Shown: positions 1 through 6,650, numbered from the stretch's first letter. The stretch is DNA of 9,855 nt from Deltaproteobacteria bacterium UBA5329 (GCA_002408185.1 DHQV01000042.1:14920-24774); one strand, 5' to 3'. The notes: generated by a model from the letters alone, not told the origin. A program made the numbers and translations.

Positions 1-538
1 AGGGTGTTTTAAAGGTCCAGATGGAGTGGCAGAGGCCTTCCTGCTCGTGCCCGCGGAGAGCGGCGATAGCATCATTCTTTGCCAGCAGTTCGTTGCCGGC
101 AGCATCGGGGCCATTGATAAAACTTTCGTCGATACCGCGCATGATCTCGGCAAGTTTTCCCCCGCCCGGGCCGAGGCTGACTGCATAGCAGTATCGTTGA
201 TCTTTTCCCAGCGTGACATGGCGGCAGACGCAGGAGATCCGCACTATGGAATTGACGAAGCCGAAGACCTTCTCGATATCTTCGATGGGGACGACCTGCC
301 CGAAATGGTTCTTCTTCATCTTCCGCGTAACGATGCGGCCCACGATGTTTTTTACCGGCCGCGGCGTCTTTCCGAGAATTTCGAGGTATTTATTCGCGCG
401 TGCGAGCCCGTCCGTGTCCGATAGAAATTCCTCCATAAGCCTGCGCCGGCGGATGTCGCTTAACAGGTCTTCGGAGTAGTTCGCCGCGTTCAGATACCAT
501 TTCTCGCCATCGCCGTGTTTTACGCAGAATTCACACAC
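1..538 (-). CDS. Cysteine-rich 4Fe-4S-type protein, N-terminal 179 residues (gene runs off left edge)
   Basis: An open minus-strand frame with no stop runs from a GTG at 536-538 to the window edge. The GTG is chosen because an in-frame TGA lies five codons upstream and a GAGGAA ribosome site sits 8 nt before it; the next in-frame ATG is only at residue 35. The protein begins with a CEFC motif (Cys2, Cys5), then a WYLNAANYSEDLLSDIRRR stretch, and has a CVCR...C cluster at Cys103, Cys105 and Cys117, plus another Cys in GLCHSIWTF near residue 169. From memory, Desulfobacterota proteins with this N-terminus continue into a C-terminal pair of 4Fe-4S ferredoxin motifs, which here would lie outside the window. 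Likely a cytoplasmic electron-transfer or Fe-S protein; its partner is unknown. The coding call is firm from codon character and cysteine spacing; the function is tentative. Confidence 0.72.
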   Translation of the reverse strand, partial: MCEFCVKHGDGEKWYLNAANYSEDLLSDIRRRRLMEEFLSDTDGLARANKYLEILGKTPRPVKNIVGRIVTRKMKKNHFGQVVPIEDIEKVFGFVNSIVRISCVCRHVTLGKDQRYCYAVSLGPGGGKLAEIMRGIDESFINGPDAAGNELLAKNDAIAALRGHEQEGLCHSIWTFKTP

Positions 539-615
539 CGCCTTCGTTCCTCACGCTTTCCGCCGGGTCTTGATCCGGATGCGGGTTCCGATCATTTACA
601 CACTCAGTATACTAC

Positions 616-630
616 AGTTTCGATGAAACT
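616..630. promoter_or_regulatory. Perfect 15-bp inverted repeat between divergent genes
   Basis: AGTTTC-GAT-GAAACT is a perfect dyad (6-bp arms, 3-bp centre). It lies directly upstream of a TATACT -10-like hexamer on the minus strand (606-611), in the spacer between the Fe-S gene and the PLD-like lipoprotein gene. That position suits an operator for the leftward gene. No -35 of quality was found for that -10, so the regulatory role is inferred. Confidence 0.3.
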
Positions 631-655
631 ATCTGCGTTGACGTAAAACCAAGCC

Positions 656-685
656 TTGACAGGGGCCCCTTCGTGATTGTACATT
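656..685 (+). promoter_or_regulatory. Sigma-70-type promoter candidate for the PLD-like lipoprotein gene
   Basis: A perfect TTGACA at 656-661 is followed after 18 nt by TACATT (680-685, 4 of 6 matches to TATAAT). Transcription would begin near 692, giving a leader of about 23 nt before the ATG at 715. Confidence 0.45.
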
Positions 686-714
686 GACAACATCCTACAA
701 GCCGGGGGGCCAGT

Positions 715-1329
715 ATGCAGCGAACACTCTTCGTCATCTTATGTCTTTTTATCCTCTTCGCATGCCAGGATAAAAGTGTTTCATCATCGCCGAAGGATAA
801 AGGTGCTTCGCCACAGAAGCCGGTTTCAAAGGAGCTTGTCCTCAAGAGTGCTCCAGCCCGGGTCTATTTCGGTACAGACTGCTCGGAGGCGGTGCTGAAA
901 GAGATATGCGAGGCCAGATCGAACATCTTTGTTCAGGCGCATTCGCTCCCTTCAGCCGCTGTCATAGGCGCGCTCATCGATGCCCGGAAGGGGGGCCTCG
1001 AGGTTGAAGTGATCACCGGGAGGGGTCCGCGAAAGGCGAAGAACAGCCCTGCCACTTCACTGGCCAATGCGGGGATACCCGTCTATATCGATAGCAAGCG
1101 TGCCATTGGCCGGGATGAGACCATCGTGATCGATGGTAAGACAGTTGTCGCGGGTTCTTTCGATTGCAGTTCAGATACCGAAAAACTGACCGTGATAAGA
1201 TCGCCCGAACTGGCGACAGTCTATATGAAGAACGGAAAAAAGGGAAAACAGCACGCGAAGGCGTATCGGTCAAAGGTGACGCCTGCGCCCGCCGCACAAA
1301 GGACGGTGGTGCGTAAACGGAAGCCCTGA
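715..1329 (+). CDS. Lipoprotein with a degenerate, probably inactive phospholipase D-like domain
   Basis: This 204-residue protein has a lipoprotein signal peptide: charged start, hydrophobic stretch at 5-16, and lipobox LFAC with Cys17 followed by Gln, so outer-membrane sorting is likely. After a Ser/Pro/Lys-rich linker, residues about 46-155 match the single-domain PLD/Nuc fold: ARVYF start, IFVQAHSLPSAAVIGALIDA helix, then VIDGKTVVAGSF, the segment that follows the HxK motif. The catalytic H-x-K-x4-D reads R133-D-E135-x4-D140, so both His and Lys are replaced while Asp140 and GSF (147-149) remain. The region after GSF is also shorter than in active relatives I remember. The C-terminus is basic (ends KRKP). 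Active members cut DNA or phosphodiesters as dimers; this one probably only binds. A G-rich stretch precedes the ATG; a promoter candidate lies at 656-685. It is divergent from the Fe-S gene. Confidence 0.82.
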   Translation: MQRTLFVILCLFILFACQDKSVSSSPKDKGASPQKPVSKELVLKSAPARVYFGTDCSEAVLKEICEARSNIFVQAHSLPSAAVIGALIDARKGGLEVEVITGRGPRKAKNSPATSLANAGIPVYIDSKRAIGRDETIVIDGKTVVAGSFDCSSDTEKLTVIRSPELATVYMKNGKKGKQHAKAYRSKVTPAPAAQRTVVRKRKP

Positions 1330-1342
1330 AACGGCTGGTTCA

Positions 1343-1360
1343 GGTGATATGGATATCACC
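1343..1360. repeat. Perfect 18-bp palindromic site after the PLD-like gene
   Basis: GGTGATAT-GG-ATATCACC has 8-bp arms with a 2-bp centre, 13 bp after the stop codon at 1329. No T-run follows on either strand, so it is not a standard intrinsic terminator. A protein-binding site or weak RNA stem is possible. The rest of 1361-1518 shows nothing recognisable. Confidence 0.4.
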
Positions 1361-1518
1361 AGAAAACATTCTGCTCCGAATTTTTATAAAGGACAGGTTT
1401 GGTCTCCCGAGAAATTAAGTAACGGGCCCTTTTGACTGCAGAGAGCATGCCCGATCGCGTTGCGAGGCGCCTCTCGAACCGCATCGATGACGAGATCGGT
1501 CATCGCAAGCGGAGACTT

Positions 1519-2286
1519 TCACACCCTCAAATATTTCGCCATGAATGTATCCAAGATAATTTTTAGCCTATCGTCAAGCTCCTTCAGGACGCGGGTGCGA
1601 ATGTAGTCCGGAACACCGTAAAAGGCTTCTGCAATACCGCCGGCCATGCATGCGATCGTGTCGGAATCGCCGCCCAGAGAAATGGCTTTCCGGACGGCGT
1701 CCTCGTAATTGTCCGATTCGAGGAAGGCTGTTATTGCTTCGGGGACCGAGCCTGGACAGGTGGCATCGAACGGGTAGCGCGGCCTGATATCATCGATGGT
1801 CCGGCCGAGGTTGTACCCGAAGGTGTTTTGTATATAGGTTTTGATGTCGGTCTTGCTTTTACCCGTGCGGGCGAGGAAAATGGCAGAGGCCACAGCCTGT
1901 GCGCCCTTGATACCCTCGGGGTGGTTGTGGCTCGGCAAGGCGCTTTTTCGTGCTTCCCCGAGCACTTCCTCCAGGGTAGTGAAGGCAAAGCCGACAGGAC
2001 TTACCCGCATGGCCGAACCGTTGCCCATGCTATGGCCCTGCCCATCACCGTGCACCGCCCATTGGCGGAAACCGGACCCATATCCGCGGCCAGGGAAAAG
2101 GCGGTACCATTCCTTGAGCTTCGGGCCGTATTCTTCGGCGGAAAGAATGGCGTCAGCGACGGCAACGGTCAGGACTGTGTCATCGGTGTATGTGCATCTC
2201 GGATCGAAGAGGGGAAATTCCGTTGTCTTGATATTATGGCCTTCATATACCGATCCGATGATATCTCCTGCAATTGCGCCTATCAT
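1519..2286 (-). CDS. ADP-ribosylglycohydrolase family protein
   Basis: This 255-residue enzyme belongs to the DraG/ARH family, which hydrolyses the N- or O-glycosidic bond of ADP-ribose on proteins or small molecules using two Mg2+ ions. It shows the family's metal-binding motifs: an N-terminal GAIAGDIIGSVYEG, TDDT at 34-37, GNGSAMR in the middle, an H-N-H segment after it, and GGDSDT at 205-210 followed by ACMAG. Length is normal for the family. The ATG at 2284-2286 is chosen because AAGGAG (2292-2297) sits 5 nt upstream and the protein then starts at the conserved MIGAIAGD; the frame is open upstream to 2403, but that extension looks non-coding. No DraT (ADP-ribosyltransferase) or nitrogenase gene is in view, so the substrate is unknown. 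It lies 122 bp downstream of a small same-strand gene and could share its transcript. Confidence 0.93.
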   Translation of the reverse strand: MIGAIAGDIIGSVYEGHNIKTTEFPLFDPRCTYTDDTVLTVAVADAILSAEEYGPKLKEWYRLFPGRGYGSGFRQWAVHGDGQGHSMGNGSAMRVSPVGFAFTTLEEVLGEARKSALPSHNHPEGIKGAQAVASAIFLARTGKSKTDIKTYIQNTFGYNLGRTIDDIRPRYPFDATCPGSVPEAITAFLESDNYEDAVRKAISLGGDSDTIACMAGGIAEAFYGVPDYIRTRVLKELDDRLKIILDTFMAKYLRV

Positions 2287-2408
2287 GATCGCTCCTTGAC
2301 GAAGCCCCCGGCAAGAAAGGAGATCGCAAGGGTCGTTCGTGATGTTCTTGATGCTGTCCTGGCAGGAAATGAGCCGGGAAAGACAATGCAAGGAACTAAA
2401 CAACTACT

Positions 2409-2624
2409 TCAACCGTATCTCTGTACAGGCTTAAGGCTTTCCCTTCTGTCGGGCCCAAAATATTCACCGCCCACCCCCCGGACAGGGTCAGTGGAGACAT
2501 TGACCCATCTTTTTTCCGATGGACGGAAGAACAGTCTGAGCTTGTTATCGGCAATGAGCCTGTCCAGAACACGGGTGTCAACGTAGTCATAGTGAAGGTT
2601 CTTGTATTGCACGTGAAGGATCAT
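2409..2624 (-). CDS. Small conserved hypothetical protein (71 aa)
   Basis: This is a short basic protein without membrane segments or cysteines. It begins MILHVQYKNLHYDYVDTRVL, followed by DRLIADNKLRLFFRPSEKRWVNV, a D-P-V-R-G motif and a GPDRRES near the end. I recall a family of about 60-75-residue proteins in Geobacter and relatives with the same order: MI-x-V-x-Y, YD-x-V, L-LD-LI, FRRS..W, DPIR, and a terminal GPERR. Function is unknown. The ATG at 2622-2624 has a GA-rich ribosome site (AGAGAGGG) about 5 nt upstream. A candidate promoter (CAGACA, 18 nt, TATGAT) lies on the minus strand just upstream. The reading frame agrees with the remembered family, which favours it over the overlapping frame at 2396-2590. 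Confidence 0.68.
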   Translation of the reverse strand: MILHVQYKNLHYDYVDTRVLDRLIADNKLRLFFRPSEKRWVNVSTDPVRGVGGEYFGPDRRESLKPVQRYG

Positions 2625-2679
2625 CTCGCCCTCTCTTTACAATCATACTCCAGCATAACGTGTCATGTCTGTCACCAAA

Positions 2680-2707
2680 TTGACAATTTTCTGTCGCATT
2701 TTACACT
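2680..2707 (+). promoter_or_regulatory. Promoter-like pair upstream of the 2747-2792 terminator
   Basis: A perfect TTGACA (2680-2685) is followed after 16 nt by TACACT (2702-2707, 4 of 6 matches). A transcript would start near 2714 and meet the hairpin plus T8 about 79 nt later. The -35 also forms the right arm of the inverted repeat at 2670-2685. Confidence 0.33.
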
Positions 2708-2735
2708 ACGGAAGTATTGGTGTTTTTCAATCCCT

Positions 2736-2768
2736 CCCCGTCATTCCGGGCCGGGTACCCTGCGGGTG
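2736..2768. repeat. Truncated copy of a dispersed palindromic repeat
   Basis: The stretch CCGTCATTCCGG...GCCGGGTACCCT..CGGGTG closely matches the left end of the element at 9391-9588, differing by single-base changes, and diverges after the CGGGTG. The matching GGAATCC half seen in the other copy is absent. This is a dispersed REP-like sequence, here a fragment. Confidence 0.6.
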
Positions 2769-2792
2769 CATGGGGCCCGAAGTCTTTTTTTT
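2747..2792 (+). terminator. Rho-independent terminator-like hairpin with T8 tail
   Basis: CGGGCC (2747-2752) pairs with GGCCCG (2774-2779); a GGGTACCC segment lies in the loop and can add pairing. The hairpin is followed five bases later by eight consecutive T (2785-2792). The form is canonical for the plus strand, but no plus-strand gene lies directly upstream. It may end a short transcript or insulate recQ. Confidence 0.5.
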
Positions 2793-2990
2793 ACCCTCTT
2801 TCCTCGAAAGAATATTAGCAAATGGATAAAAAAATTACAATAGCTTCGACGCATCTTGATCATGTCCGCGCCGATCATAACCAGAGCCTGACGGTCCGAG
2901 GTTTTTTGGTGCATAATATGCGAATTTACCAACGGGTGGTTTTTGTGATACATCAATACATGAAATTTTCTTGCAACTGAACGGAGCTTC

Positions 2991-4841
2991 ATGGATATAA
3001 CCCATCTTCTCACACCACACGATGTCTTGAAGAACTGCTTCGGGTATGACAGATTCCGGCCCCATCAGGAAGAAATAATCAACAACCTGCTCGCCGGCAA
3101 CGATATTTTTACGGTAATGCATACAGGCAGCGGTAAATCACTGTGTTACCAGGTCCCGTCTGTTATTCTGCCCGGCACGTGTATAGTGATATCGCCCCTG
3201 ATCGCACTTATGCAGGACCAGGTCGAAAGCGTCCGACAGCTGGGGATAAGGGCCGGTTTTCTCAATTCCATGCTGTTGCCCGACGACGCCCTGGAGATAG
3301 AACGGGCAGTGACAAACGGGGACCTGGACCTCCTGTACGTTGCGCCCGAACGGCTTATGACGGAGGGTTTTTTAGCTTTCCTCAAGACAATAGAGGTATC
3401 TCTTTTTGCCATCGACGAAGCTCATTGCGTATCACAGTGGGGACACGATTTCAGGCCCGAGTATTTACGACTCGGGATCCTGGCCGAGATGTTCCCGGAT
3501 GTTCCCCGGATAGCGTTGACCGCTACCGCGGATGAATTTACGAGGAAGGACATAATCGAAAAACTTAACCTGGACGGGGCCCGGCATTTTTTGTCAGGTT
3601 TGGATCGCCCGAATATTTCGTACACGGTTGAGCTAAAGAATAATGAAAAATTGCAGCTATTGAGCTTTATTCGTGACCGGCATCAGGGTGAATCCGGCAT
3701 TGTCTATTGTACGACACGAAATAAGACCGAAGAGATCGCCGAATTTTTGCGGGAGAAGAAAGTCCCGGCGTATTCGTATCATGCAGGTCTGGACAGACAT
3801 ACGCGATTGAAGCATCAAAACATATTCCTTCAAAATGACGGTATTGTCATGGTCGCCACGATCGCATTCGGAATGGGGATAAACAAGCCGGACATCCGGT
3901 ATATAGCACACCTGAACCTTCCCAAGACACTGGAAAATTACTATCAGGAAACCGGACGGGCGGGACGTGACGGTGAACCCGCGGAGGCCTGGATGATATA
4001 TGGCCTGCAGGATATAGCCATATTGCAGCAGATGATCGACACCTCCCAGGGGGAAGAAGAATTCAAACGAATACAATACAGGAAAATGGATGCCATGCTC
4101 GGCTACTGTGAATCTGGGCATTGCAGAAGACAGGTGCTCTTGGCATATTTCGGCGAGAAGTTTGAGGAGCCCTGTGGAAATTGCGACATATGTATAAATG
4201 GCATCGAGACAATAGATGGAACTTTGATCGCTCAAAAAGCCTTGTCATGCGCTTTTAGAACAGGCCAGAGATTTGGGATGAATTATCTTATCGATGTCCT
4301 GCTGGGCAAGCCTGTTGAAAGAATACGCCATTTCGGACATGACACGCTTTCGGTTTACGGTATAGGGAAAGAACTGTCGGCATCTGAATGGAGGTCAGTA
4401 TTCAGACAGCTGGTTGCCGTGCGATTTCTCAAGGTCGATATGGAGAAGAGGGGAGGTTTACGGTTAACTTCAAAATGCAGGCCCGTGCTTACCGGAAAAG
4501 AACAATTCTTTTTGAGGAAAGACCCGGTTATCCATGCCAGATCCGGCAAAACCGGAAAAAGGCCCGTCAACCGGCCGGAAAATGCCGGTGATTTGCCTGG
4601 CCACAGCATGTGTCATATGGAGTTGCTCGATAAGCTCAAATCAGCCAGATATGAATTGGCGCAAGAGCGGTCGTTACCCGCCTATGTTATTTTTCATAAC
4701 AGGACCCTGGAAGAGTTCGCGACGGTCCTGCCGGATTCATTGGAAGAAATGGAGAACATACACGGTGTGGGAAAAACAAAACTTGACCGGTACGGGAAAT
4801 TCTTCCTGGAGATCATAAGAAAATATAAACAGGACCGATGA
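2991..4841 (+). CDS. recQ: ATP-dependent DNA helicase RecQ
   Basis: This 616-residue superfamily-2 helicase unwinds DNA 3'-5' in recombination and repair of stalled forks. Motifs in order: motif 0 FGYDRFRPHQ (17-26), Walker A TGSGKS (45-50), DEAH (142-145) running into the RecQ aromatic loop HCVSQWGHDFRPEY (145-158), motif III TATA (177-180), motif V around VATIAFGMGINKPD (288-301), and motif VI QETGRAGRDG (319-328). The RQC zinc site is complete: Cys378, Cys395, Cys398 and Cys401. A winged-helix region follows, then an HRDC domain at about 545-616 with the ENIHGVGKTKLDRYG hairpin motif. Length matches E. coli RecQ. The ATG at 2991 is preceded by CGGAGC. All catalytic motifs are intact, so the protein should be active. 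It appears monocistronic; the phosphate operon starts 179 bp later. Confidence 0.97.
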   Translation: MDITHLLTPHDVLKNCFGYDRFRPHQEEIINNLLAGNDIFTVMHTGSGKSLCYQVPSVILPGTCIVISPLIALMQDQVESVRQLGIRAGFLNSMLLPDDALEIERAVTNGDLDLLYVAPERLMTEGFLAFLKTIEVSLFAIDEAHCVSQWGHDFRPEYLRLGILAEMFPDVPRIALTATADEFTRKDIIEKLNLDGARHFLSGLDRPNISYTVELKNNEKLQLLSFIRDRHQGESGIVYCTTRNKTEEIAEFLREKKVPAYSYHAGLDRHTRLKHQNIFLQNDGIVMVATIAFGMGINKPDIRYIAHLNLPKTLENYYQETGRAGRDGEPAEAWMIYGLQDIAILQQMIDTSQGEEEFKRIQYRKMDAMLGYCESGHCRRQVLLAYFGEKFEEPCGNCDICINGIETIDGTLIAQKALSCAFRTGQRFGMNYLIDVLLGKPVERIRHFGHDTLSVYGIGKELSASEWRSVFRQLVAVRFLKVDMEKRGGLRLTSKCRPVLTGKEQFFLRKDPVIHARSGKTGKRPVNRPENAGDLPGHSMCHMELLDKLKSARYELAQERSLPAYVIFHNRTLEEFATVLPDSLEEMENIHGVGKTKLDRYGKFFLEIIRKYKQDR

Positions 4842-4900
4842 GTGTCAGGTTGTCGGCACATTGTGTTATCCAGGGCAAAAATGGTCAAGAAAACAGGGCA

Positions 4901-4940
4901 TTTGAGGTGATCGAAAAATTGTATTGATTGCGACCTCAAA
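4901..4940. repeat. 8-bp inverted repeat with 24-nt spacing upstream of the phosphate operon
   Basis: TTTGAGGT (4901-4908) and ACCTCAAA (4933-4940) are perfect inverted copies. The right arm runs into an A-tract rather than a T-tract, so this is not a plus-strand terminator. A possible promoter (TTGATT 4924-4929, 17 nt, TGAAAT 4947-4952) overlaps it, which would suit an operator or leader structure for the downstream operon. The role is inferred. Confidence 0.28.
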
Positions 4941-5020
4941 AAAAGCTGAAATATTGCGTATTCCGGACCTGAAGCTGAGCGCCTGTTGTAATCGCTAAGA
5001 AATCGTAAGGATGACCTGCT

Positions 5021-5650
5021 ATGAGCCCAAGATTATTCCCGAAAGTAGCCAAGTTCTTTGACCTGTTCGAAAGACAGAGCAATATAGTGAAGGACGCCGC
5101 TATCATCCTTGATTCGATCTTCAAGGATTTTACCAAGGTACCTGAAAAATGCGAAAAGATAAACGACCTTGAAATTGAGGGTGATTATCTTTCACGTGAG
5201 ATCTCTTCAGAATTATCTCTTTCATTTATAACTCCGCTTGACCGCGAGGATATCCACTCGATCAACATGGGTCAGGAAGATGTTTTGAATGCGATAAAGT
5301 CTGTCGCTGCCCGTATCGGACTTTACCGGTTCGGCACTGTCAAAGACAGTGCTATAGAACTCGTCCAGAACCTGCGGGAGATAGTTGAAGAAACGGAGGT
5401 CATGCTGCATAAGCTGGGCAGCAAAAAGGCAACCGAAGAACACTCGAAAAACATCATAGCAATAACGAACCAGTCCGAGACGCAGCTGTTGATCGCACTC
5501 GCCGAGATTTACGATTCCAATCCTCTGGACAGCAAGGATGTCCTGCAGGTCCTTATGTGGAACCAGATCTACAACCGTATCGAGCGCGCATTGAACAAGG
5601 CCGGGACGCTTGCCAACATCATCGAAGGAGTAAGCATCAAGAATGCCTGA
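5021..5650 (+). CDS. DUF47 / PhoU-like Pit accessory protein
   Basis: This 209-residue, largely alpha-helical cytoplasmic protein belongs to the DUF47 (TIGR00153) family, distantly related to PhoU. Such proteins are encoded beside Pit phosphate permeases and are thought to modulate them. Diagnostic features are an N-terminal FFDLFERQSNIVKDAA helix, the acidic ENDLEIEGD-like segment (here INDLEIEGDYLSREI, about 47-61), and FITPLDREDIHSI near residues 69-81. No signal peptide or membrane segment is present. The ATG at 5021 has AAGGAT about 9 nt upstream. It overlaps the next gene by 8 bp (5643-5650), so translational coupling with the permease is likely. No Pho-box was found upstream. Confidence 0.9.
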   Translation: MSPRLFPKVAKFFDLFERQSNIVKDAAIILDSIFKDFTKVPEKCEKINDLEIEGDYLSREISSELSLSFITPLDREDIHSINMGQEDVLNAIKSVAARIGLYRFGTVKDSAIELVQNLREIVEETEVMLHKLGSKKATEEHSKNIIAITNQSETQLLIALAEIYDSNPLDSKDVLQVLMWNQIYNRIERALNKAGTLANIIEGVSIKNA

Positions 5651-6650
5651 GTCGATGTCGCTCCTCGTGGTCATAATTATTGTCGCGCTGGTCTTCGATT
5701 ATACGAACGGCGCCCATGATAGTGCCAATGCGATCGCCTCAGTGGTTTCAACCCGGGTCCTGTCTCCCCGGACCGCGGTTATCATGTCGGGCGTCCTCAA
5801 TTTTGCCGGTGCTTTTCTTGGTACCCATGTTGCCGAAACGGTCGGAAAGGGAATCGTCAGCCCGGAGATGATATCGGGGAGCCAGACGATCCTGCTCGCC
5901 GCCCTGTCCGGAGCGATCCTGTGGAACCTTTTTACCTGGCGCGTCGGCCTCCCCTCATCCTCGTCACATGCGTTGATCGGAGGTCTCATAGGGGCTGCGG
6001 TCGTCAATAGCGGATATAATTCGCTCGAGTATTCTTCGATCATACGCAAGGTCATAATTCCCCTGTTCCTGTCCCCGATTGCCGGGTTCGTTGCGGGATA
6101 TGTTTTTATGCTTGTCCTTGCGTGGGTCAGTTACCGGATGCGGTTCAAGACTGCAAACGCGATGTTCAAGAATCTTCAGGTAATTGCAGCGGCCGGTATG
6201 TCGGTAAGCCACGGCATGAACGACGCCCAGAAAACCATGGGCATTATCGCCCTGGCCTTGTTCATTTTTCACAGGATACCTGTTCTTTATATACCGGCAT
6301 GGGTGAAAATTGCCTGTGCGGCGGTCATCATGCTGGGGACCCTCAACGGAGGCTGGAGGATAATCAAAACAATGGGGCAGAAGATCCTTCGCATGCGGCC
6401 CGTCCACGGTTTCGCGTCCCAGAGCGCAACCGCCGGCGTGATCTTTACGGCATCTCTCTTCGGCGCACCCATAAGCACGACACAGGTCACGACATCATCA
6501 CTGCTTGGCGTCGGATCGTCAAAGCGATTTTCCGAGGTGCGCTGGAGTGTCGCGGGCAGCGTCGTTGCTGCCTGGTTTATAACGATACCTGCATCGGCAA
6601 TGGTCGGCGCGCTGTGCATGTACATGTTCAAACTGTTCGGATTAACTTAG
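5643..6650 (+). CDS. pit: Inorganic phosphate transporter, Pit family
   Basis: This 335-residue integral membrane protein imports phosphate (cation-coupled in the PiT/SLC20 family). It has the two inverted-repeat signatures of the family: FDYTNGAHDSANAIA (18-32) in the N-terminal half and SHGMNDAQK (189-197) in the C-terminal half. It also has the paired re-entrant serine motifs GLPSSSSHALIGG and GAPISTTQVTTSSLLGVG. In the second, the His usual in STTH of relatives I recall is Gln; whether this affects ion binding is unknown. About ten hydrophobic segments are visible, normal for the short bacterial form without a large central loop. The chosen ATG overlaps the DUF47 gene by 8 bp and has an AAGGAG 12 nt upstream; Met5 is a possible alternative start. 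With DUF47 it forms a two-gene phosphate-uptake operon. Confidence 0.95.
   Translation: MPESMSLLVVIIIVALVFDYTNGAHDSANAIASVVSTRVLSPRTAVIMSGVLNFAGAFLGTHVAETVGKGIVSPEMISGSQTILLAALSGAILWNLFTWRVGLPSSSSHALIGGLIGAAVVNSGYNSLEYSSIIRKVIIPLFLSPIAGFVAGYVFMLVLAWVSYRMRFKTANAMFKNLQVIAAAGMSVSHGMNDAQKTMGIIALALFIFHRIPVLYIPAWVKIACAAVIMLGTLNGGWRIIKTMGQKILRMRPVHGFASQSATAGVIFTASLFGAPISTTQVTTSSLLGVGSSKRFSEVRWSVAGSVVAAWFITIPASAMVGALCMYMFKLFGLT

Larger units (their letters stand above)
2625..2990. other. 366-bp gene-free divergent region upstream of recQ
   Basis: This spacer separates the leftward small gene from rightward recQ. It holds an inverted repeat TGTCA-N6-TGACA (2670-2685), a plus-strand promoter-like pair (2680-2707), a truncated dispersed repeat (2736-2768) and an intrinsic-terminator-like hairpin with eight T (2747-2792). 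Nearer recQ it is AT-rich and includes the dyad GCATAATATGC. A 52-codon frame at 2822-2980 ends 10 nt before recQ but has no clear ribosome site. No recQ promoter could be assigned with confidence. Confidence 0.5.

Noticed and set aside
26..424. 132-codon plus-strand frame at the left edge
   Set aside because: It is antisense to the Fe-S protein, whose minus-strand frame is uninterrupted to the edge and has ordered cysteine motifs.
1446..1565. 39-codon plus-strand frame and an opposite frame in the 1330-1518 spacer
   Set aside because: Too short, no ribosome site, and overlapping the end of the ADP-ribosylglycohydrolase gene; could be a gene remnant, but nothing identifies it.
1828..2586. 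252-codon plus-strand open frame opposite the ADP-ribosylglycohydrolase gene
   Set aside because: The minus strand carries clear family motifs and a strong ribosome site; this frame has no recognisable domain and exists only because of the codon bias of the opposite gene.
2661..2697. Repeated TGTCA motifs resembling a Pho-box
   Set aside because: Start-to-start spacing is 9 bp and then 21 bp, not the 11 bp of PhoB sites, and the region is not next to the phosphate operon.
2822..2980. 52-codon plus-strand frame (begins MDKKITIASTHLDHV) ending 10 nt before recQ
   Set aside because: No ribosome site, no recognised family, and codon use unlike the neighbours. Kept only as a remote leader-peptide possibility.
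3657..4235. 192-codon minus-strand frame inside recQ
   Set aside because: Lies opposite helicase motifs V and VI and the zinc site of an intact recQ; no protein-like features.
5964..6407. 147-codon minus-strand frame and overlapping plus-strand frame at 6122-6667 within pit
   Set aside because: Both are out-of-frame readings of the permease gene, which has complete family signatures.
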